Below, piece by piece: positions 25,382 through 34,666 of a stretch of 64,000 bases of DNA. The stretch is from Phenylobacterium koreense (GTDB lineage Bacteria > Pseudomonadota > Alphaproteobacteria > Caulobacterales > Caulobacteraceae), in contig NZ_JBEPLU010000002.1 of assembly GCF_040545335.1 (NCBI RefSeq), positions 620,001 through 684,000 of the forward strand, given 5' to 3'. Below the pieces are notes generated by a model. The model had not been told where the DNA came from, did not search any database, and worked only from the letters and a program-made list of their open reading frames with translations. Within the stretch, counting starts at the first letter, position 1, and the number at the start of each line of letters is the position of its first letter. Made by a program: the position numbers and the translations under genes.

Positions 25382-25906
25382 ATGAAAAAAGTACTGCTGG
25401 GAGCCGCGATGGCGGCCTCCATGCTGATGGTCGCTCCGGCTGCAAACGCGGCCCAGTTCATCAACATTTCCGCGCCGGGTCCGGCCGGCACCATCTCCGG
25501 CGCCTTTGGTTACAATGAAATCGGCGCGGGCGACTTCTCGCACGTCTTCGACTTCAATCTGCCGGCCGGCGTCAGCAACGCTTCGATCGTCTCGTCGCTG
25601 ATCTTCGACGTCGCCGAAACCGACATCAACTTCTCGTCGGTCACGCTGAATGGCGTCGAGTTCAACATTGAGAAGGTCGGCGACAAGGAATCCCGGTTCC
25701 TGGACAACCTGGCCATCGTGGCCGGTCCGCAACAGCTGATCGTCAAGGGCTGGAGTGGCGGCAACGGCTCGTACGGCGGTCAACTGTCCTTCGCTCCGAC
25801 CGGCGCGGTTCCGGAACCGGCCACCTGGGCGATGATGATCATCGGCTTCGGCGCCGCCGGCACGATGGTCCGCAACCGTCGCAAGCTGGTCCCGTCGGCG
25901 GCCTAA
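25382..25906 (+). CDS. FxDxF/PEPxxWA-CTERM surface or exported protein
   Basis: A 174-residue protein with signal peptide MKKVLLGAAMAASMLMVAPA-ANA, a beta-rich middle containing FSHVFDFNL (the FxDxF motif) and a C-terminal sorting signal: PEPATWAMMIIGFGAAG then basic RNRRK. Such tripartite tails (PEPxxWA, hydrophobic helix, arginines) are recognised by exosortase-type enzymes and are common in sphingomonads and Caulobacteraceae. The function of the FxDxF family is unknown; matrix or envelope roles are suspected. It is a single gene with its own terminator directly downstream. Confidence 0.88.
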   Translation: MKKVLLGAAMAASMLMVAPAANAAQFINISAPGPAGTISGAFGYNEIGAGDFSHVFDFNLPAGVSNASIVSSLIFDVAETDINFSSVTLNGVEFNIEKVGDKESRFLDNLAIVAGPQQLIVKGWSGGNGSYGGQLSFAPTGAVPEPATWAMMIIGFGAAGTMVRNRRKLVPSAA

Positions 25907-25933
25907 GCTCCGATCCGATCAGGACGACAATCG

Positions 25934-25967
25934 AACGCCGCCGGTCGAATCGATCGGCGGCGTTTTT
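25934..25967 (+). terminator. Intrinsic terminator of the PEPxxWA-CTERM gene
   Basis: A 10-bp stem AACGCCGCCG (25934-25943) pairs with CGGCGGCGTT (25955-25964), followed by TTTTT overlapping the arm end. It lies 28 bp after the stop codon. Confidence 0.9.
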
Positions 25968-25984
25968 CATGGCAAGGCTGGCGT

Positions 25985-26854
25985 ATGAGCACCTTCCCGT
26001 TCGTCACCCTCGACGTCTTCACCGACACCCGGTTCGGCGGCAATCCGCTGGCCGTGTTCACTGATGCGCGCGGCCTGAGCGCTGCGCAGATGCAGGCCCT
26101 CGCCGCCGAGATGAACCTCTCGGAGACAACCTTCATCCTGCCGCCGGAGGATCCGGCCAACACCGCCCGGGTGCGGATATTCAACCGGACCGCCGAGATG
26201 CCCTTCGCCGGCCACCCATCGGTCGGGACCGGCTGGGTGTTGTCGCAGATGGGCCACGGAAACGATCTGCGCCTTGAGGTCACCGCCGGTGTCGTCGCCG
26301 TGGCCATCGAGCAGGGCGGCGGGGTCATCGCCGCGCCAAGAGCGCTTGAGTTGGGCGAGCCCCTCCCCGTCGAACTGGCCGCGGCCTGCGCCGGCCTCTC
26401 ACCCGCCGACGTGGTGACGGCCGCCCACGCCCCGATCGAAGCCTCGGTGGGCGTGGCCTTCGTCTTCATGGAGGTGATGCCCAACGCCCTGTCGCGGGCG
26501 GCGCCGGATCTGGCCGTCTTCCGCCAGGCGGCTCGCGACTATCCGCACTTCGGCGACCGTCTCTCGCTGCACCTCTACGCCCACGATGGCGAAGGCCGCC
26601 TGCGCGCGCGCATGTTCGCGCCGAACTCCGGAACTGTGGAAGATCCTGCGACTGGCAGCGCCAACGCCACCCTCGCCGCCCTGCTGCTGTCGCTAGGCGA
26701 CCAGGACGCCGGCGCCTGGGAGGTCATCCAGGGTGTCGAGATGGGCCGGCCCTCGCGCCTGCGCATCTCCGCCCGGCGCGAGCCGGGCGGGATCTATGCA
26801 CGCGTGGGCGGCGGTTGCGTGCCGGTGTTCCGCGGCGAGGCGACGCTCGACTAA
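25985..26854 (+). CDS. PhzF-family isomerase/epimerase-like protein
   Basis: A 289-residue protein of the PhzF fold (two diaminopimelate-epimerase-like halves). It begins with [20 protein letters not shown], has the catalytic-region glutamate in MNLSETTFI, then [16 protein letters not shown] in the first half and [16 protein letters not shown] in the second, all characteristic. PhzF itself isomerises a phenazine precursor, but most homologues lie outside phenazine pathways and no other phenazine genes are here, so the substrate is unknown. Its stop TAA overlaps the convergent metG stop within CTAA. Confidence 0.9.
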   Translation: MSTFPFVTLDVFTDTRFGGNPLAVFTDARGLSAAQMQALAAEMNLSETTFILPPEDPANTARVRIFNRTAEMPFAGHPSVGTGWVLSQMGHGNDLRLEVTAGVVAVAIEQGGGVIAAPRALELGEPLPVELAAACAGLSPADVVTAAHAPIEASVGVAFVFMEVMPNALSRAAPDLAVFRQAARDYPHFGDRLSLHLYAHDGEGRLRARMFAPNSGTVEDPATGSANATLAALLLSLGDQDAGAWEVIQGVEMGRPSRLRISARREPGGIYARVGGGCVPVFRGEATLD

Positions 26855-28668
26855 GCCGCCGCCTCCGGGCCACCGAAGCGCTCAAGCCACTCGGCGACCT
26901 GATCGTTCTCGATCTTCTTGAACAGCACTTCCGGGGCGGCGACCGTGCGGCCGGCCGGCAAGATGTCGAGAATCTGCGCGCCGTCCGCCGCCTCCGGCCA
27001 CTTGCCCGGGAAGGCCTCGCCGACCGCCAGGGCGATCTTCTCGCTGGTGAACGGGATGAACGGTTCCGACACCTTGGCGAACAGGGCCACCAGGTTCAGG
27101 CCCGTGCGGACCGCCACCGCCGCCCGCGCCGCGTCGGTCTTGATCGCCGTCCAGGGCGCGGCTTCGGTGAGATACTGGTTGCCCAGGACCCAGAGCTGCC
27201 GAAGGGCCGTCGTCGCCTTGCGGAACTCGCGGTTTTCCAGGTGGTCGGTCAGTTCGGCGACTTTTCCGGCCACGTCGGCATACAGCCGCGCCTCGAGTTC
27301 GCCCGGCTCGCCGCCCCCGGGAACCACGCCCTCGAAGCGGCTCTCGGTGAACTTGATGATCCGATTGACGAAGTTGCCCAGGACGTCGGCCAGGTCCGCG
27401 TTCACCTGCGCCTGGAACTGCTCCCAGGTGAAGGTCGCGTCCGAGGTTTCCGGCGTGTTGGCCGTCACCCACCAGCGCCAGTAGTCGGCCGGCAGCAGCT
27501 CAAGCGCATGGTCCATGAAGACCCCACGCTTCTGAGAGGTCGAGAACTTGCCGCCGTAATAATCCAGCCAGTTGAAGCCCTTGAGCTGGTCGACCAGCTT
27601 CCAGGGCGCGTTGCTGGCCGGCGTCCAGGTCCCGTCCGCGCCCAGCCGTTCGTTGAGCCCGATCAGGGTGCAGGGGAAGCCCACCGTGTGGAACGGCACG
27701 TTGTCCTTGCCCATGAATTCCACATAGGTGACGTCCGCCGCCTCCGGCCCGCGCCACCAGCGTTCCCACTCGCTATCGGTTGCGCCCGCGCGGCCGGCCT
27801 CGATCGCTCGCGCATCGGCCCATTCCCAGGTCGCGCCGATATATTCGATGGGCGCATCGAACCAGACGTAGAAGACCTTGCCGGCCAGGCCTTCGATGTC
27901 GGGCAGCTTGCCCTCGGGATTGGGGCCCCACTCGAAGGCGTTCACCGGCACGCCCCATTCCAGGTCGCGTGTGATGCCGCGGTCCTGCAGTCCCTCGTCC
28001 AGCCACTTCAGGGCGATGGAGGTCACCAGCAACGGCCACTGGCCCTTCTTGCCATCGATCCAGGTGCGAAGGCGATCGGCGAACAGGCTCTGGCGCAGGA
28101 AGAGGTGCTTGGAGTCGCGGATCTCGATGTCGTCCGAACCCGACACCGCTGAGCGCGGATTGATCAGGTCGGCCGGGTCGAGGACGCGTGTGCAGTTCTC
28201 GCACTGGTCGCCCCGGGCGGCGGTGTAGCCGCAATGCGGGCAGGTGCCGATGACGTAGCGGTCCGGCAGGAAGCGTTTGTCGGCGTTCGAATAGACCTGC
28301 TGGGTGACGCGCTCTTCAATGAAGCCCGCCTCCCACAGTTGCTGGGCGAAGCGCTGGGTCAGCTTGTGGTTCTGCGGCGAGGACGAACGCCCGAAGTGAT
28401 CCCAGGACAGGCCGAACTTGCGGCCCAGGTCGTGCTGGATCTCGTGCTGGGCCGCGCAGAAGGTGGCCGGGTCCTGCCCCGCCTCGGCGGCGGCCAGCTC
28501 CGTCGGCGTCCCGTGCTCGTCGGTCGCGCAGATGTAGAGCGTCTCGCGGCCGCGCGAGCGCTGGAAGCGGGCATAGACGTCGGCAGGCAGCATGGAGCCC
28601 GCGAGCGTCCCCAGGTGCTTGATCCCGTTGATGTAGGGCAAGGCCGAGGTGATCAGGATGCGGGTCAT
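26851..28668 (-). CDS. metG: Methionyl-tRNA synthetase
   Basis: Charges initiator and elongator tRNA-Met; cytosolic class I synthetase. The ATG at 28668 ([20 protein letters not shown]) gives 605 residues; the frame remains open further upstream but there overlaps the DUF486 gene. Motifs: [11 protein letters not shown] (HIGH-type), zinc knuckle with CPHCGY and CENC, and [15 protein letters not shown] KFSTS in place of KMSKS (seen as [13 protein letters not shown]). The anticodon-binding helical domain follows; no C-terminal tRNA-binding dimerisation domain is present. The end overlaps the convergent phzF-like gene by four bases. Confidence 0.96.
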   Translation of the reverse strand: MTRILITSALPYINGIKHLGTLAGSMLPADVYARFQRSRGRETLYICATDEHGTPTELAAAEAGQDPATFCAAQHEIQHDLGRKFGLSWDHFGRSSSPQNHKLTQRFAQQLWEAGFIEERVTQQVYSNADKRFLPDRYVIGTCPHCGYTAARGDQCENCTRVLDPADLINPRSAVSGSDDIEIRDSKHLFLRQSLFADRLRTWIDGKKGQWPLLVTSIALKWLDEGLQDRGITRDLEWGVPVNAFEWGPNPEGKLPDIEGLAGKVFYVWFDAPIEYIGATWEWADARAIEAGRAGATDSEWERWWRGPEAADVTYVEFMGKDNVPFHTVGFPCTLIGLNERLGADGTWTPASNAPWKLVDQLKGFNWLDYYGGKFSTSQKRGVFMDHALELLPADYWRWWVTANTPETSDATFTWEQFQAQVNADLADVLGNFVNRIIKFTESRFEGVVPGGGEPGELEARLYADVAGKVAELTDHLENREFRKATTALRQLWVLGNQYLTEAAPWTAIKTDAARAAVAVRTGLNLVALFAKVSEPFIPFTSEKIALAVGEAFPGKWPEAADGAQILDILPAGRTVAAPEVLFKKIENDQVAEWLERFGGPEAAA

Positions 28669-28745
28669 GGCGTCTCTCGTAATGAGGAGGAGCGGCGGCT
28701 TATAGGGCGCCAGAGATGGTTCGCGATAGCCGCCCTGTCCAGAAC

Positions 28746-29099
28746 CTAGATCGGCCCCTTGAAGATGAAGAGCGCGCCGGCGGCGATCAGCATGAAACCG
28801 ATCGCATGGTTCCAGGTGAAGCGATCGCCCAGATAGGTGACCGAGAACACCGCGAACACCCCTAGGGTGATGACCTCCTGCATGGTCTTGAGTTCGGCCG
28901 CCGAATAGACCGTCCGCCCGATGCGGTTGGCCGGCACAGCCAGGCAATATTCGAAGAAGGCGATGCCCCAGCTCGCCACCACCAGCAGCCAGATCGGCCG
29001 ATGCTCCACCTTCAGATGCCCGTACCAGGCGAAGGTCATGAAGATGTTGGAGGCGATCAGCAGCAGGATCGGAGCGATCGCCGCCATGTTCACGGGCAT
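28746..29099 (-). CDS. Small membrane protein, DUF486/DMT family
   Basis: A 117-residue protein with four hydrophobic segments. Conserved family features are seen in order: [45 protein letters not shown] and a final [21 protein letters not shown]486 proteins resemble half-size drug/metabolite transporters and may work as dimers; no substrate is known. It lies upstream of metG on the same strand with a 77-bp gap. Confidence 0.88.
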   Translation of the reverse strand: MPVNMAAIAPILLLIASNIFMTFAWYGHLKVEHRPIWLLVVASWGIAFFEYCLAVPANRIGRTVYSAAELKTMQEVITLGVFAVFSVTYLGDRFTWNHAIGFMLIAAGALFIFKGPI

Positions 29100-29182
29100 C
29101 GGTGGGTTCCCCTGCGCATTAGCGCTTAATCTCGGACGCCATGGCCCTATAAGCTGACCGCAGGGGAAGCGGGAGGGCCGTT

Positions 29183-30283
29183 ATGAGGGCATGGACAAAG
29201 ACGCTGGCCGCAGTGGCCTTGAGCGCGGCGCTCGCCGCATGCGGACAGGGCGGCGGCAAGGACCAGACCCTGAAGATCTACAACTGGTCGGACTATATCG
29301 ACCCGCAGATTCTGGCCGACTTCACCAAGGAAACTGGCATCAAGGTGCAGTACGACACCTTCGATTCCAACGAGATCCTTGAGACCAAGGTCCTGCAGGG
29401 CAATACGGGCTACGACATCGTCGCGCCCTCCAACCACAACGTGCCCCGCTACATCGCCGCCCGGGCGATCGCCCCGCTGGACAAGGCCAAGCTGCCGAAC
29501 GACAAGAACCTCTGGCCCGCGATCATGGCCCACATGGAGCCGTTCGATCCGGCCCAGAAGTACACGGTCCCCTACATGTGGGGCACGATCGGCATCGGCT
29601 ACAACGTCAAGGAAGTGGCCAAGCGCCTGCCCGGCGTGAAGATCGATAGCTGGGCCGTGGTGTTCGACCCGGCCAACCTCGCCAAGCTCAAGGATTGCGG
29701 CGTCTACTATCTCGACGCCTCGGAAGACATGTACGCCGTGGCCCTGAACTATCTGGGCAAGGATCCGAACTCGAAGGCGCTCGCCGATTACCAGGCCGCC
29801 ACCGACATGATGGTCAAGGCGCGGCCCTTCGTGCGCAAGTTCCACTCCTCGGAGTACATCGAGGCCCTCGCCAACGGCGACATCTGCGTCGCCGTCGGCT
29901 ACTCCGGCGATGTCCTGCAGGCCAAGAGCCGAGCCGCCGAAGCCAAGAACGGCGTCGAACTCGCCTATGTGATCCCCAAGGAAGGCAGCCAGGTCTGGTT
30001 CGACGTGTTCGCCATCCCGGCCGACGCGCCAAATCCCGAGGCCGCCTACAAGTTCCTCGACTACATGCTGCGGCCCGAGGTCATCGCCAAGGCGTCGAAC
30101 TACACCCAGTACGCCAACGCCAACCTGCCGGCGACGCCGATGGTCGACGCCTCGGTGCGGGGCGATCCGAACGTCTATCCCACGCCGGAAGTGTTCAACC
30201 GCCTCTTCGTGACCACCACCAAGGACCAGGCTCTGCTGCGTGAGGTGACGCGCATGTGGACCCGCGTCCAGACCGGCCAGTAG
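29183..30283 (+). CDS. potF: Polyamine-type ABC transporter, substrate-binding lipoprotein
   Basis: Periplasmic binding protein of 366 residues that would capture putrescine or spermidine. The signal ends in a lipobox (LAAC, cysteine at residue 20), so it is probably anchored to the membrane, unlike the soluble E. coli PotF. The start of the mature part, LKIYNWSDYIDPQILADFTKE, is the PotD/PotF signature, and YDIVAPSNHNVPRYI, YMWGTIGIGYN and YLDASEDMYAVALNYLG follow. GGGAGGG precedes the ATG. It heads a four-gene transporter operon (to 33187). Confidence 0.93.
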   Translation: MRAWTKTLAAVALSAALAACGQGGGKDQTLKIYNWSDYIDPQILADFTKETGIKVQYDTFDSNEILETKVLQGNTGYDIVAPSNHNVPRYIAARAIAPLDKAKLPNDKNLWPAIMAHMEPFDPAQKYTVPYMWGTIGIGYNVKEVAKRLPGVKIDSWAVVFDPANLAKLKDCGVYYLDASEDMYAVALNYLGKDPNSKALADYQAATDMMVKARPFVRKFHSSEYIEALANGDICVAVGYSGDVLQAKSRAAEAKNGVELAYVIPKEGSQVWFDVFAIPADAPNPEAAYKFLDYMLRPEVIAKASNYTQYANANLPATPMVDASVRGDPNVYPTPEVFNRLFVTTTKDQALLREVTRMWTRVQTGQ

Positions 30284-30295
30284 GGCAAGGGCCAC

Positions 30296-31459
30296 ATGAC
30301 CGAGCGTTCGCGTCCGCGCCTCAACATCGGCGCGGTCCGCTCGACCTTCGCCCCCTGGCTCGACCCGGCCGCCAAGCCGCTGGTCGAGTTCGATCAGGTG
30401 GTGAAGCGGTTCGACGGCGAGACCGCGGTGGCCGGCGTCTCGCTGGCGATCTATCCGCGGGAATTCTTCGCCCTGCTTGGCCCCTCGGGCTGCGGCAAGA
30501 CCACGCTCATGCGCCTGCTCGCCGGTTTCGAGACGCCGGACGAGGGCCGCGTCCTGCTGGCCGGAGAGGACCTGGCCGGCAAGCCGCCGCATCAGCGGCC
30601 GGTGAACATGATGTTCCAGTCCTATGCGCTGTTTCCCCACCTCTCCGTCGAGCAGAACATCGCCTTCGGCCTGAAGCGCCAAGGCGTGGCCAAGGCCGAG
30701 ATCGCCGAGCGCGTGACCGAAATGCTGGCCCTCGTCCGGCTGGAGGGTCTGGCGCGCCGCAAGCCGCACCAGCTCTCCGGCGGCCAGCGCCAGCGCGTGG
30801 CGCTGGCGCGCGCCATCGCCCCGCGTCCGAAAATGTTGCTGCTCGACGAGCCGCTGGCCGCCCTCGACAAGAAGTTGCGCGAGGAGACCCAGTTCGAGCT
30901 GATGGCCCTGCAGCAGCAGCTTGGCATGACCTTCCTGATCGTCACCCACGACCAGGAGGAGGCCATGGTCACCGCCGACCGCATCGCCGTGATGCGCGCC
31001 GGCCAGATCGTCCAGATCGGCCGCCCGGCCGATGTCTATGAGGCGCCCAACTCGCGCTATGTCGCCGACTTCATCGGCGACGTGAACATCTTCGAAGGTG
31101 TGGCCCAGCACGCCGACGGGGCCAGCGTCCGCATGGCCAGCGCCGAGGCGCCGCAAGGCTTCGACATCGTGGAGGACGACATCCTCAAGGTGGGCTCCAC
31201 GGCTTGGCTCGCCGTCCGGCCTGAGAAGATCCAGGTCCATCTCGACGCGCCGCCGCCTGGGCCGAACCGCCTGGCGGGCAAGGTGGCCGACATCGGCTAT
31301 CTGGGCGACTGGACCACCTATCTGGTCGAGCTGGAGAGCGGCCGCACCGTCCGCGCCGCCCGCGCCAACGCCGCCCGCTTCGTGGAACGTCCCGTCGACT
31401 GGGGCGATCAGGTCTGGCTCACCTTCGCCCGCGACGCCGGCGTGGTGCTGACCCGATGA
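30296..31459 (+). CDS. potG: Polyamine-type ABC transporter, ATP-binding protein
   Basis: ATPase of the importer, 387 residues. Walker A GPSGCGKTT (62-70), Q-loop MMFQSYALFPH, signature LSGGQRQR (about 160-167), Walker B MLLLDEPLAALD, and switch histidine in VTHDQEEA are all intact. A C-terminal TOBE domain (about 290-387) with AVRPEKIQVH completes it. The N-terminal 30 residues are an extension before the ABC domain. It lies 12 bp after potF and overlaps potH by four bases (ATGA). Confidence 0.94.
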   Translation: MTERSRPRLNIGAVRSTFAPWLDPAAKPLVEFDQVVKRFDGETAVAGVSLAIYPREFFALLGPSGCGKTTLMRLLAGFETPDEGRVLLAGEDLAGKPPHQRPVNMMFQSYALFPHLSVEQNIAFGLKRQGVAKAEIAERVTEMLALVRLEGLARRKPHQLSGGQRQRVALARAIAPRPKMLLLDEPLAALDKKLREETQFELMALQQQLGMTFLIVTHDQEEAMVTADRIAVMRAGQIVQIGRPADVYEAPNSRYVADFIGDVNIFEGVAQHADGASVRMASAEAPQGFDIVEDDILKVGSTAWLAVRPEKIQVHLDAPPPGPNRLAGKVADIGYLGDWTTYLVELESGRTVRAARANAARFVERPVDWGDQVWLTFARDAGVVLTR

Positions 31460-32352
31460 AGCGCCCGAACCGCACAGCTCTGACGGCACTGGCGCCTGCG
31501 CTGTGGCTGGGGCTGTTCTTCCTCTTCCCGTTCCTCCTGGTCGCCAAGCTCTCCCTGTCGGAGACGGCCCTGGCCATGCCCCCCTATGCGCCGCGCCTCG
31601 ACTGGTCGGCGGGGCTCACCGGCCTGAAGGCCTTCCTCGCCGGCCTCGACTTCGAAACCTACGCCCGGCTGACGGCCGACCGGCTCTATGTGGTCGCCTA
31701 TCTCTCCAGCCTGAAGTTCGCGGGCGTCGCCACCCTCATCCTGCTGCTGCTGGGCTACCCCCTCGCCTACGCCATGTCGCGCTGCTCGCCCATGCTGCGC
31801 CAAGCCCTGCTGATGGCGGTGATCCTGCCCTTCTGGACCAGCTTCCTGATCCGGGTCTACGCGCTGATCGGCATCCTCAAGCCTGAGGGCCTGCTCAACA
31901 CTTTCCTGCGCGCCATCGGCGTGCCGGCGGTCAGCATCCTCAACACCGAGACCGCCATCTATATCGGCCTCGTCTACGCCTACCTGCCGTTCATGGTGCT
32001 GCCGCTCTATGCGGTGCTGGAGCGCCAGCAGGACGATCTGCTGGAAGCGGCCGCCGACCTGGGCTGCGCGCCCCTGGAGGCCTTCTGGCGGGTGACCTTC
32101 CCCATGTCCCTGCCGGGGGTCGCCGCCGGCTCCCTGCTCTGCTTCATCCCCATGGTCGGCGAGTTCGTCATCCCCGACCTGCTAGGCGGTTCCTCGACCC
32201 TGATGCTCGGCAAGACCATCTGGACCGAGTTCTTCGCCAACCGCGATTGGCCCGCCGCCTCCGCCGTCGCCATCGTCCTGCTCTTCACCCTGGTCATCCC
32301 CATCGTCCTCTACCAGCGCCAGCAGGCGAGGCTGATGGAGAGCGGACAGTGA
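31456..32352 (+). CDS. potH: Polyamine-type ABC transporter, permease 1
   Basis: Inner-membrane permease of 298 residues with six predicted helices. The EAA loop that docks the ATPase is seen as LLEAAADLGCAPLEAFWRVTFPMSLPG. The long periplasmic N-terminal loop (residues about 35-75) is typical of PotB/PotH. It overlaps the ATPase gene by four bases, supporting tight co-translation. Confidence 0.93.
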   Translation: MKRPNRTALTALAPALWLGLFFLFPFLLVAKLSLSETALAMPPYAPRLDWSAGLTGLKAFLAGLDFETYARLTADRLYVVAYLSSLKFAGVATLILLLLGYPLAYAMSRCSPMLRQALLMAVILPFWTSFLIRVYALIGILKPEGLLNTFLRAIGVPAVSILNTETAIYIGLVYAYLPFMVLPLYAVLERQQDDLLEAAADLGCAPLEAFWRVTFPMSLPGVAAGSLLCFIPMVGEFVIPDLLGGSSTLMLGKTIWTEFFANRDWPAASAVAIVLLFTLVIPIVLYQRQQARLMESGQ

Positions 32353-32370
32353 AACTGCCGGGGTTGTCCC

Positions 32371-32394
32371 CCTCCCCCGCTGAGGCAGGGGAGG
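32371..32394 (+). repeat. Palindromic element between potH and potI
   Basis: CCTCCCC (32371-32377) pairs with GGGGAGG (32388-32394) across a 10-nt loop, in the only real gap (49 bp) of the operon. The ribosome binding site AGGAAGGAG of potI begins at its right edge, so the hairpin could lower potI translation or protect the upstream mRNA. Confidence 0.55.
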
Positions 32395-32401
32395 AAGGAG
32401 C

Positions 32402-33187
32402 ATGAAACGCGGCCTGACCGGTTTCAACATCGCCGCCCTGATCGTCGGATTCGGGTTCCTCTACCTGCCGATCGTGCTGCTGGTGATCTACTCGTTCAAC
32501 GCCAGCCGGCTGGTGACGGTCTGGGGCGGCTTCTCGACCAAGTGGTACGGTGCCCTCTTCCGCAACGAGCAACTGCTCGACGCCGTCTGGGTGACCTTCA
32601 GGGTCGGCCTGATCTCGGCGACCATCGCCACGGTCCTTGGAACCTTCGCGGCCGTCGCCCTGGTGCGGGCCGGTCGCTTCGGCGGCCGCACGCTGTTCTC
32701 AGGCATGGTGTTCGCGCCGCTGGTGATGCCGGAGGTGATCCTCGGCCTTTCGCTGCTGCTGCTGTTCGTCTCACTCGGCCTGCCGCGCGGCTTCTGGACG
32801 GTCACGGTCAGCCACGCCACCGTCACCATGTGCTACGCCGCCGTGGTGATCCAGGCGCGCCTGGCCGCCTTCGACCGCCAGCTCGAGGAAGCGGCGCAGG
32901 ATCTCGGCTGCCCGCCGGTAAAGGCGTTCTTCCTGGTGACCCTGCCGAACATCGCCCCGGCCGTCGCCGCCGCCTGGATGCTGGCCTTCACGCTGTCGCT
33001 GGACGACCTGGTGATCGCGAGCTTCACCTCCGGTCCTGGCGCGACGACCCTGCCGATGCGGATCTACAGTCAGGTCCGCCTGGGCGTCAGCCCGGAGATC
33101 AACGCCGTCTCGACCCTGCTGATCGGCCTGGTCGCCACCGGCGTGATCGCCATTTACCTCGTCCAGATGCGCCGGCGAGCCGCCTAG
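32402..33187 (+). CDS. potI: Polyamine-type ABC transporter, permease 2
   Basis: Second inner-membrane permease, 261 residues, six helices. Features: LYLPIVLLVIYSFNASR at the start, the EAA loop QLEEAAQDLGCPPVKAFFLV, and AFTLSLDDLVIASFTSGPG, a PotC/PotI hallmark. Together with potF, potG and potH it makes a complete importer. Its stop codon overlaps that of the convergent amidase gene within CTAG. Confidence 0.93.
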   Translation: MKRGLTGFNIAALIVGFGFLYLPIVLLVIYSFNASRLVTVWGGFSTKWYGALFRNEQLLDAVWVTFRVGLISATIATVLGTFAAVALVRAGRFGGRTLFSGMVFAPLVMPEVILGLSLLLLFVSLGLPRGFWTVTVSHATVTMCYAAVVIQARLAAFDRQLEEAAQDLGCPPVKAFFLVTLPNIAPAVAAAWMLAFTLSLDDLVIASFTSGPGATTLPMRIYSQVRLGVSPEINAVSTLLIGLVATGVIAIYLVQMRRRAA

Positions 33188-34596
33188 AGCGCCGGCACGC
33201 GGTCGAACCAGGGGCGGGCCTGCTCCAGTTGCCCGGCCAGGCGGAACAGCAGCGCCTCGTTCCCCATCCCCGCCACGAACTGGACGCCGATCGGCAGGCC
33301 GCCCTGGCTCCAGGCCAGCGGCACGCTCATCGCCGGCTGGCCGGTGTTGTTGAAGGCCTGGGTGTTGGGCATGAAGGCGAACAGCCGCTTGGCGTACTCG
33401 CGCACGTCCTCAGTCAGGTGGCCGATCGGGATCGGCGGGCTGCCCAGGGTCGAGAGCATCAAGACATTGTAGCTGTTGAAGAGGCCCGCCACCGCGCGGC
33501 CGTAGGCGTGGACGGCGGCCAGCCCGCGCACATAGTCCCCGCCGGAGACCTGCCTGCCGCGCTGATACATGGCCCAGGTCAGCGCCTCGACCTCGCCTTC
33601 GCCCACCGGGCGGCCGCGGCGGTCGGCCTCGGCGTCGAGGGTCGCGGCGATGCTGGCGGCGATCACATCGCCCGCGCCCTTCTGCATGGCCGCCAGGTCG
33701 CCCGGCACGTTCACCTCCTCGACGATATGGCCCAGGCTCTCCAGCAGCCGGGCCGTCTCCCGCACCGCCTGGGCGCATTCGGGGTCGAGGCCGTCCGAGG
33801 CCAGGGCCGCGGCGGTGAAGGCGATCGCCAGCTTGCCGGGATCCTTGCCGACCTCCTCGAAGAACGGTCGCTCGGGCGCCGGCAGGAAGTAGGGATCGCC
33901 TTGCTGGGGCGTGCAGACAGCGTCGAGCAGCGCGGCGCTGTCGCGCACCGAACGAGTGACCGCGTGCTGGATCGAGGCCCCGCCCCATCCCTCCCCGGCC
34001 GGCGAGAACGAAACCCGCCCACGCGACGGCTTCATCCCGAAGAGCCCGCAGGCCGAGGCCGGCGTGCGGATCGAGCCGCCGCCGTCGCTAGCGTGGGCGG
34101 CCGGCACGATCCCGGCGGCCACTGCAGCGGCCGCGCCGCCCGACGATCCGCCCGGCGTCCGGGTCAGGTCCCAGGGATTGCGGCAGGGCCCCAGCAGCGC
34201 CGACTCCGTCACCGGCATCAGGCCGAACTCCGGGGTGTTCGTCTTGCCGAAGGTCACCAGCCCCGCATCCTTGTAGGCGGTGACGATGGCGCTGTCGGCC
34301 TGAGCGGTGATGTCCTTGAACACCGCCGAGCCAGCACTGGTCGGCGCCCCGGCAAGCTGCGCCCCCAGGTCCTTGAGCAGGAAGGGCACGCCGGCCAGCG
34401 GCCCGCCCCAGATGTCGCGCCTGACGTCCTGCCGCCCCCATTCGGTCAGGTCCATGGTCACGGCGTTGATCTTCGGGTTCACCGCCGCCATCCGCGCGAC
34501 GGCGGTTTCCAGAAGTTCGGAGGGGCTCACCTCGCCCTTGGCGACCAGCCCGGCCAGGCCCACGGCGTCTTGCTTGCGGTAGTCCTCGAAGTTCAT
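33184..34596 (-). CDS. Amidase (amidase-signature family)
   Basis: Hydrolase of 470 residues that splits amide bonds through a Ser-cisSer-Lys triad. The lysine lies in VPFLLKDLG; the two serines lie in [16 protein letters not shown]; the substrate region [21 protein letters not shown] is also intact. The ATG at 34596 is chosen because GAGG lies seven bases upstream. The C-terminal part [19 protein letters not shown] is typical of 6-aminohexanoate hydrolase-like or GatA-like amidases. It is not GatA in context (no gatB or gatC here). Substrate unknown. It may be co-transcribed after the MFS gene, 70 bp upstream on the same strand. Confidence 0.92.
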   Translation of the reverse strand: MNFEDYRKQDAVGLAGLVAKGEVSPSELLETAVARMAAVNPKINAVTMDLTEWGRQDVRRDIWGGPLAGVPFLLKDLGAQLAGAPTSAGSAVFKDITAQADSAIVTAYKDAGLVTFGKTNTPEFGLMPVTESALLGPCRNPWDLTRTPGGSSGGAAAAVAAGIVPAAHASDGGGSIRTPASACGLFGMKPSRGRVSFSPAGEGWGGASIQHAVTRSVRDSAALLDAVCTPQQGDPYFLPAPERPFFEEVGKDPGKLAIAFTAAALASDGLDPECAQAVRETARLLESLGHIVEEVNVPGDLAAMQKGAGDVIAASIAATLDAEADRRGRPVGEGEVEALTWAMYQRGRQVSGGDYVRGLAAVHAYGRAVAGLFNSYNVLMLSTLGSPPIPIGHLTEDVREYAKRLFAFMPNTQAFNNTGQPAMSVPLAWSQGGLPIGVQFVAGMGNEALLFRLAGQLEQARPWFDRVPAL

Positions 34597-34666
34597 GGCG
34601 TTCCCTCTGCTTTTGCAGCAGGTGAGCACAGCCACGCCGGCAATCCAACCTCGGGCGACGCCCGCC

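Noticed and set aside
25985..26854. Phenazine biosynthesis cluster suggested by a PhzF-like protein
   Set aside because: No other phz gene is present. PhzF-fold proteins are common outside phenazine producers.
29147..31489. Long minus-strand open frame across potF and potG
   Set aside because: The plus-strand genes carry intact lipobox, Walker and signature motifs. The antisense frame has none.
33184..34596. Amidase as GatA of the aspartyl/glutamyl-tRNA amidotransferase
   Set aside because: gatB and gatC are absent next to it and the neighbour is an MFS transporter, so a general amidase is the safer call.
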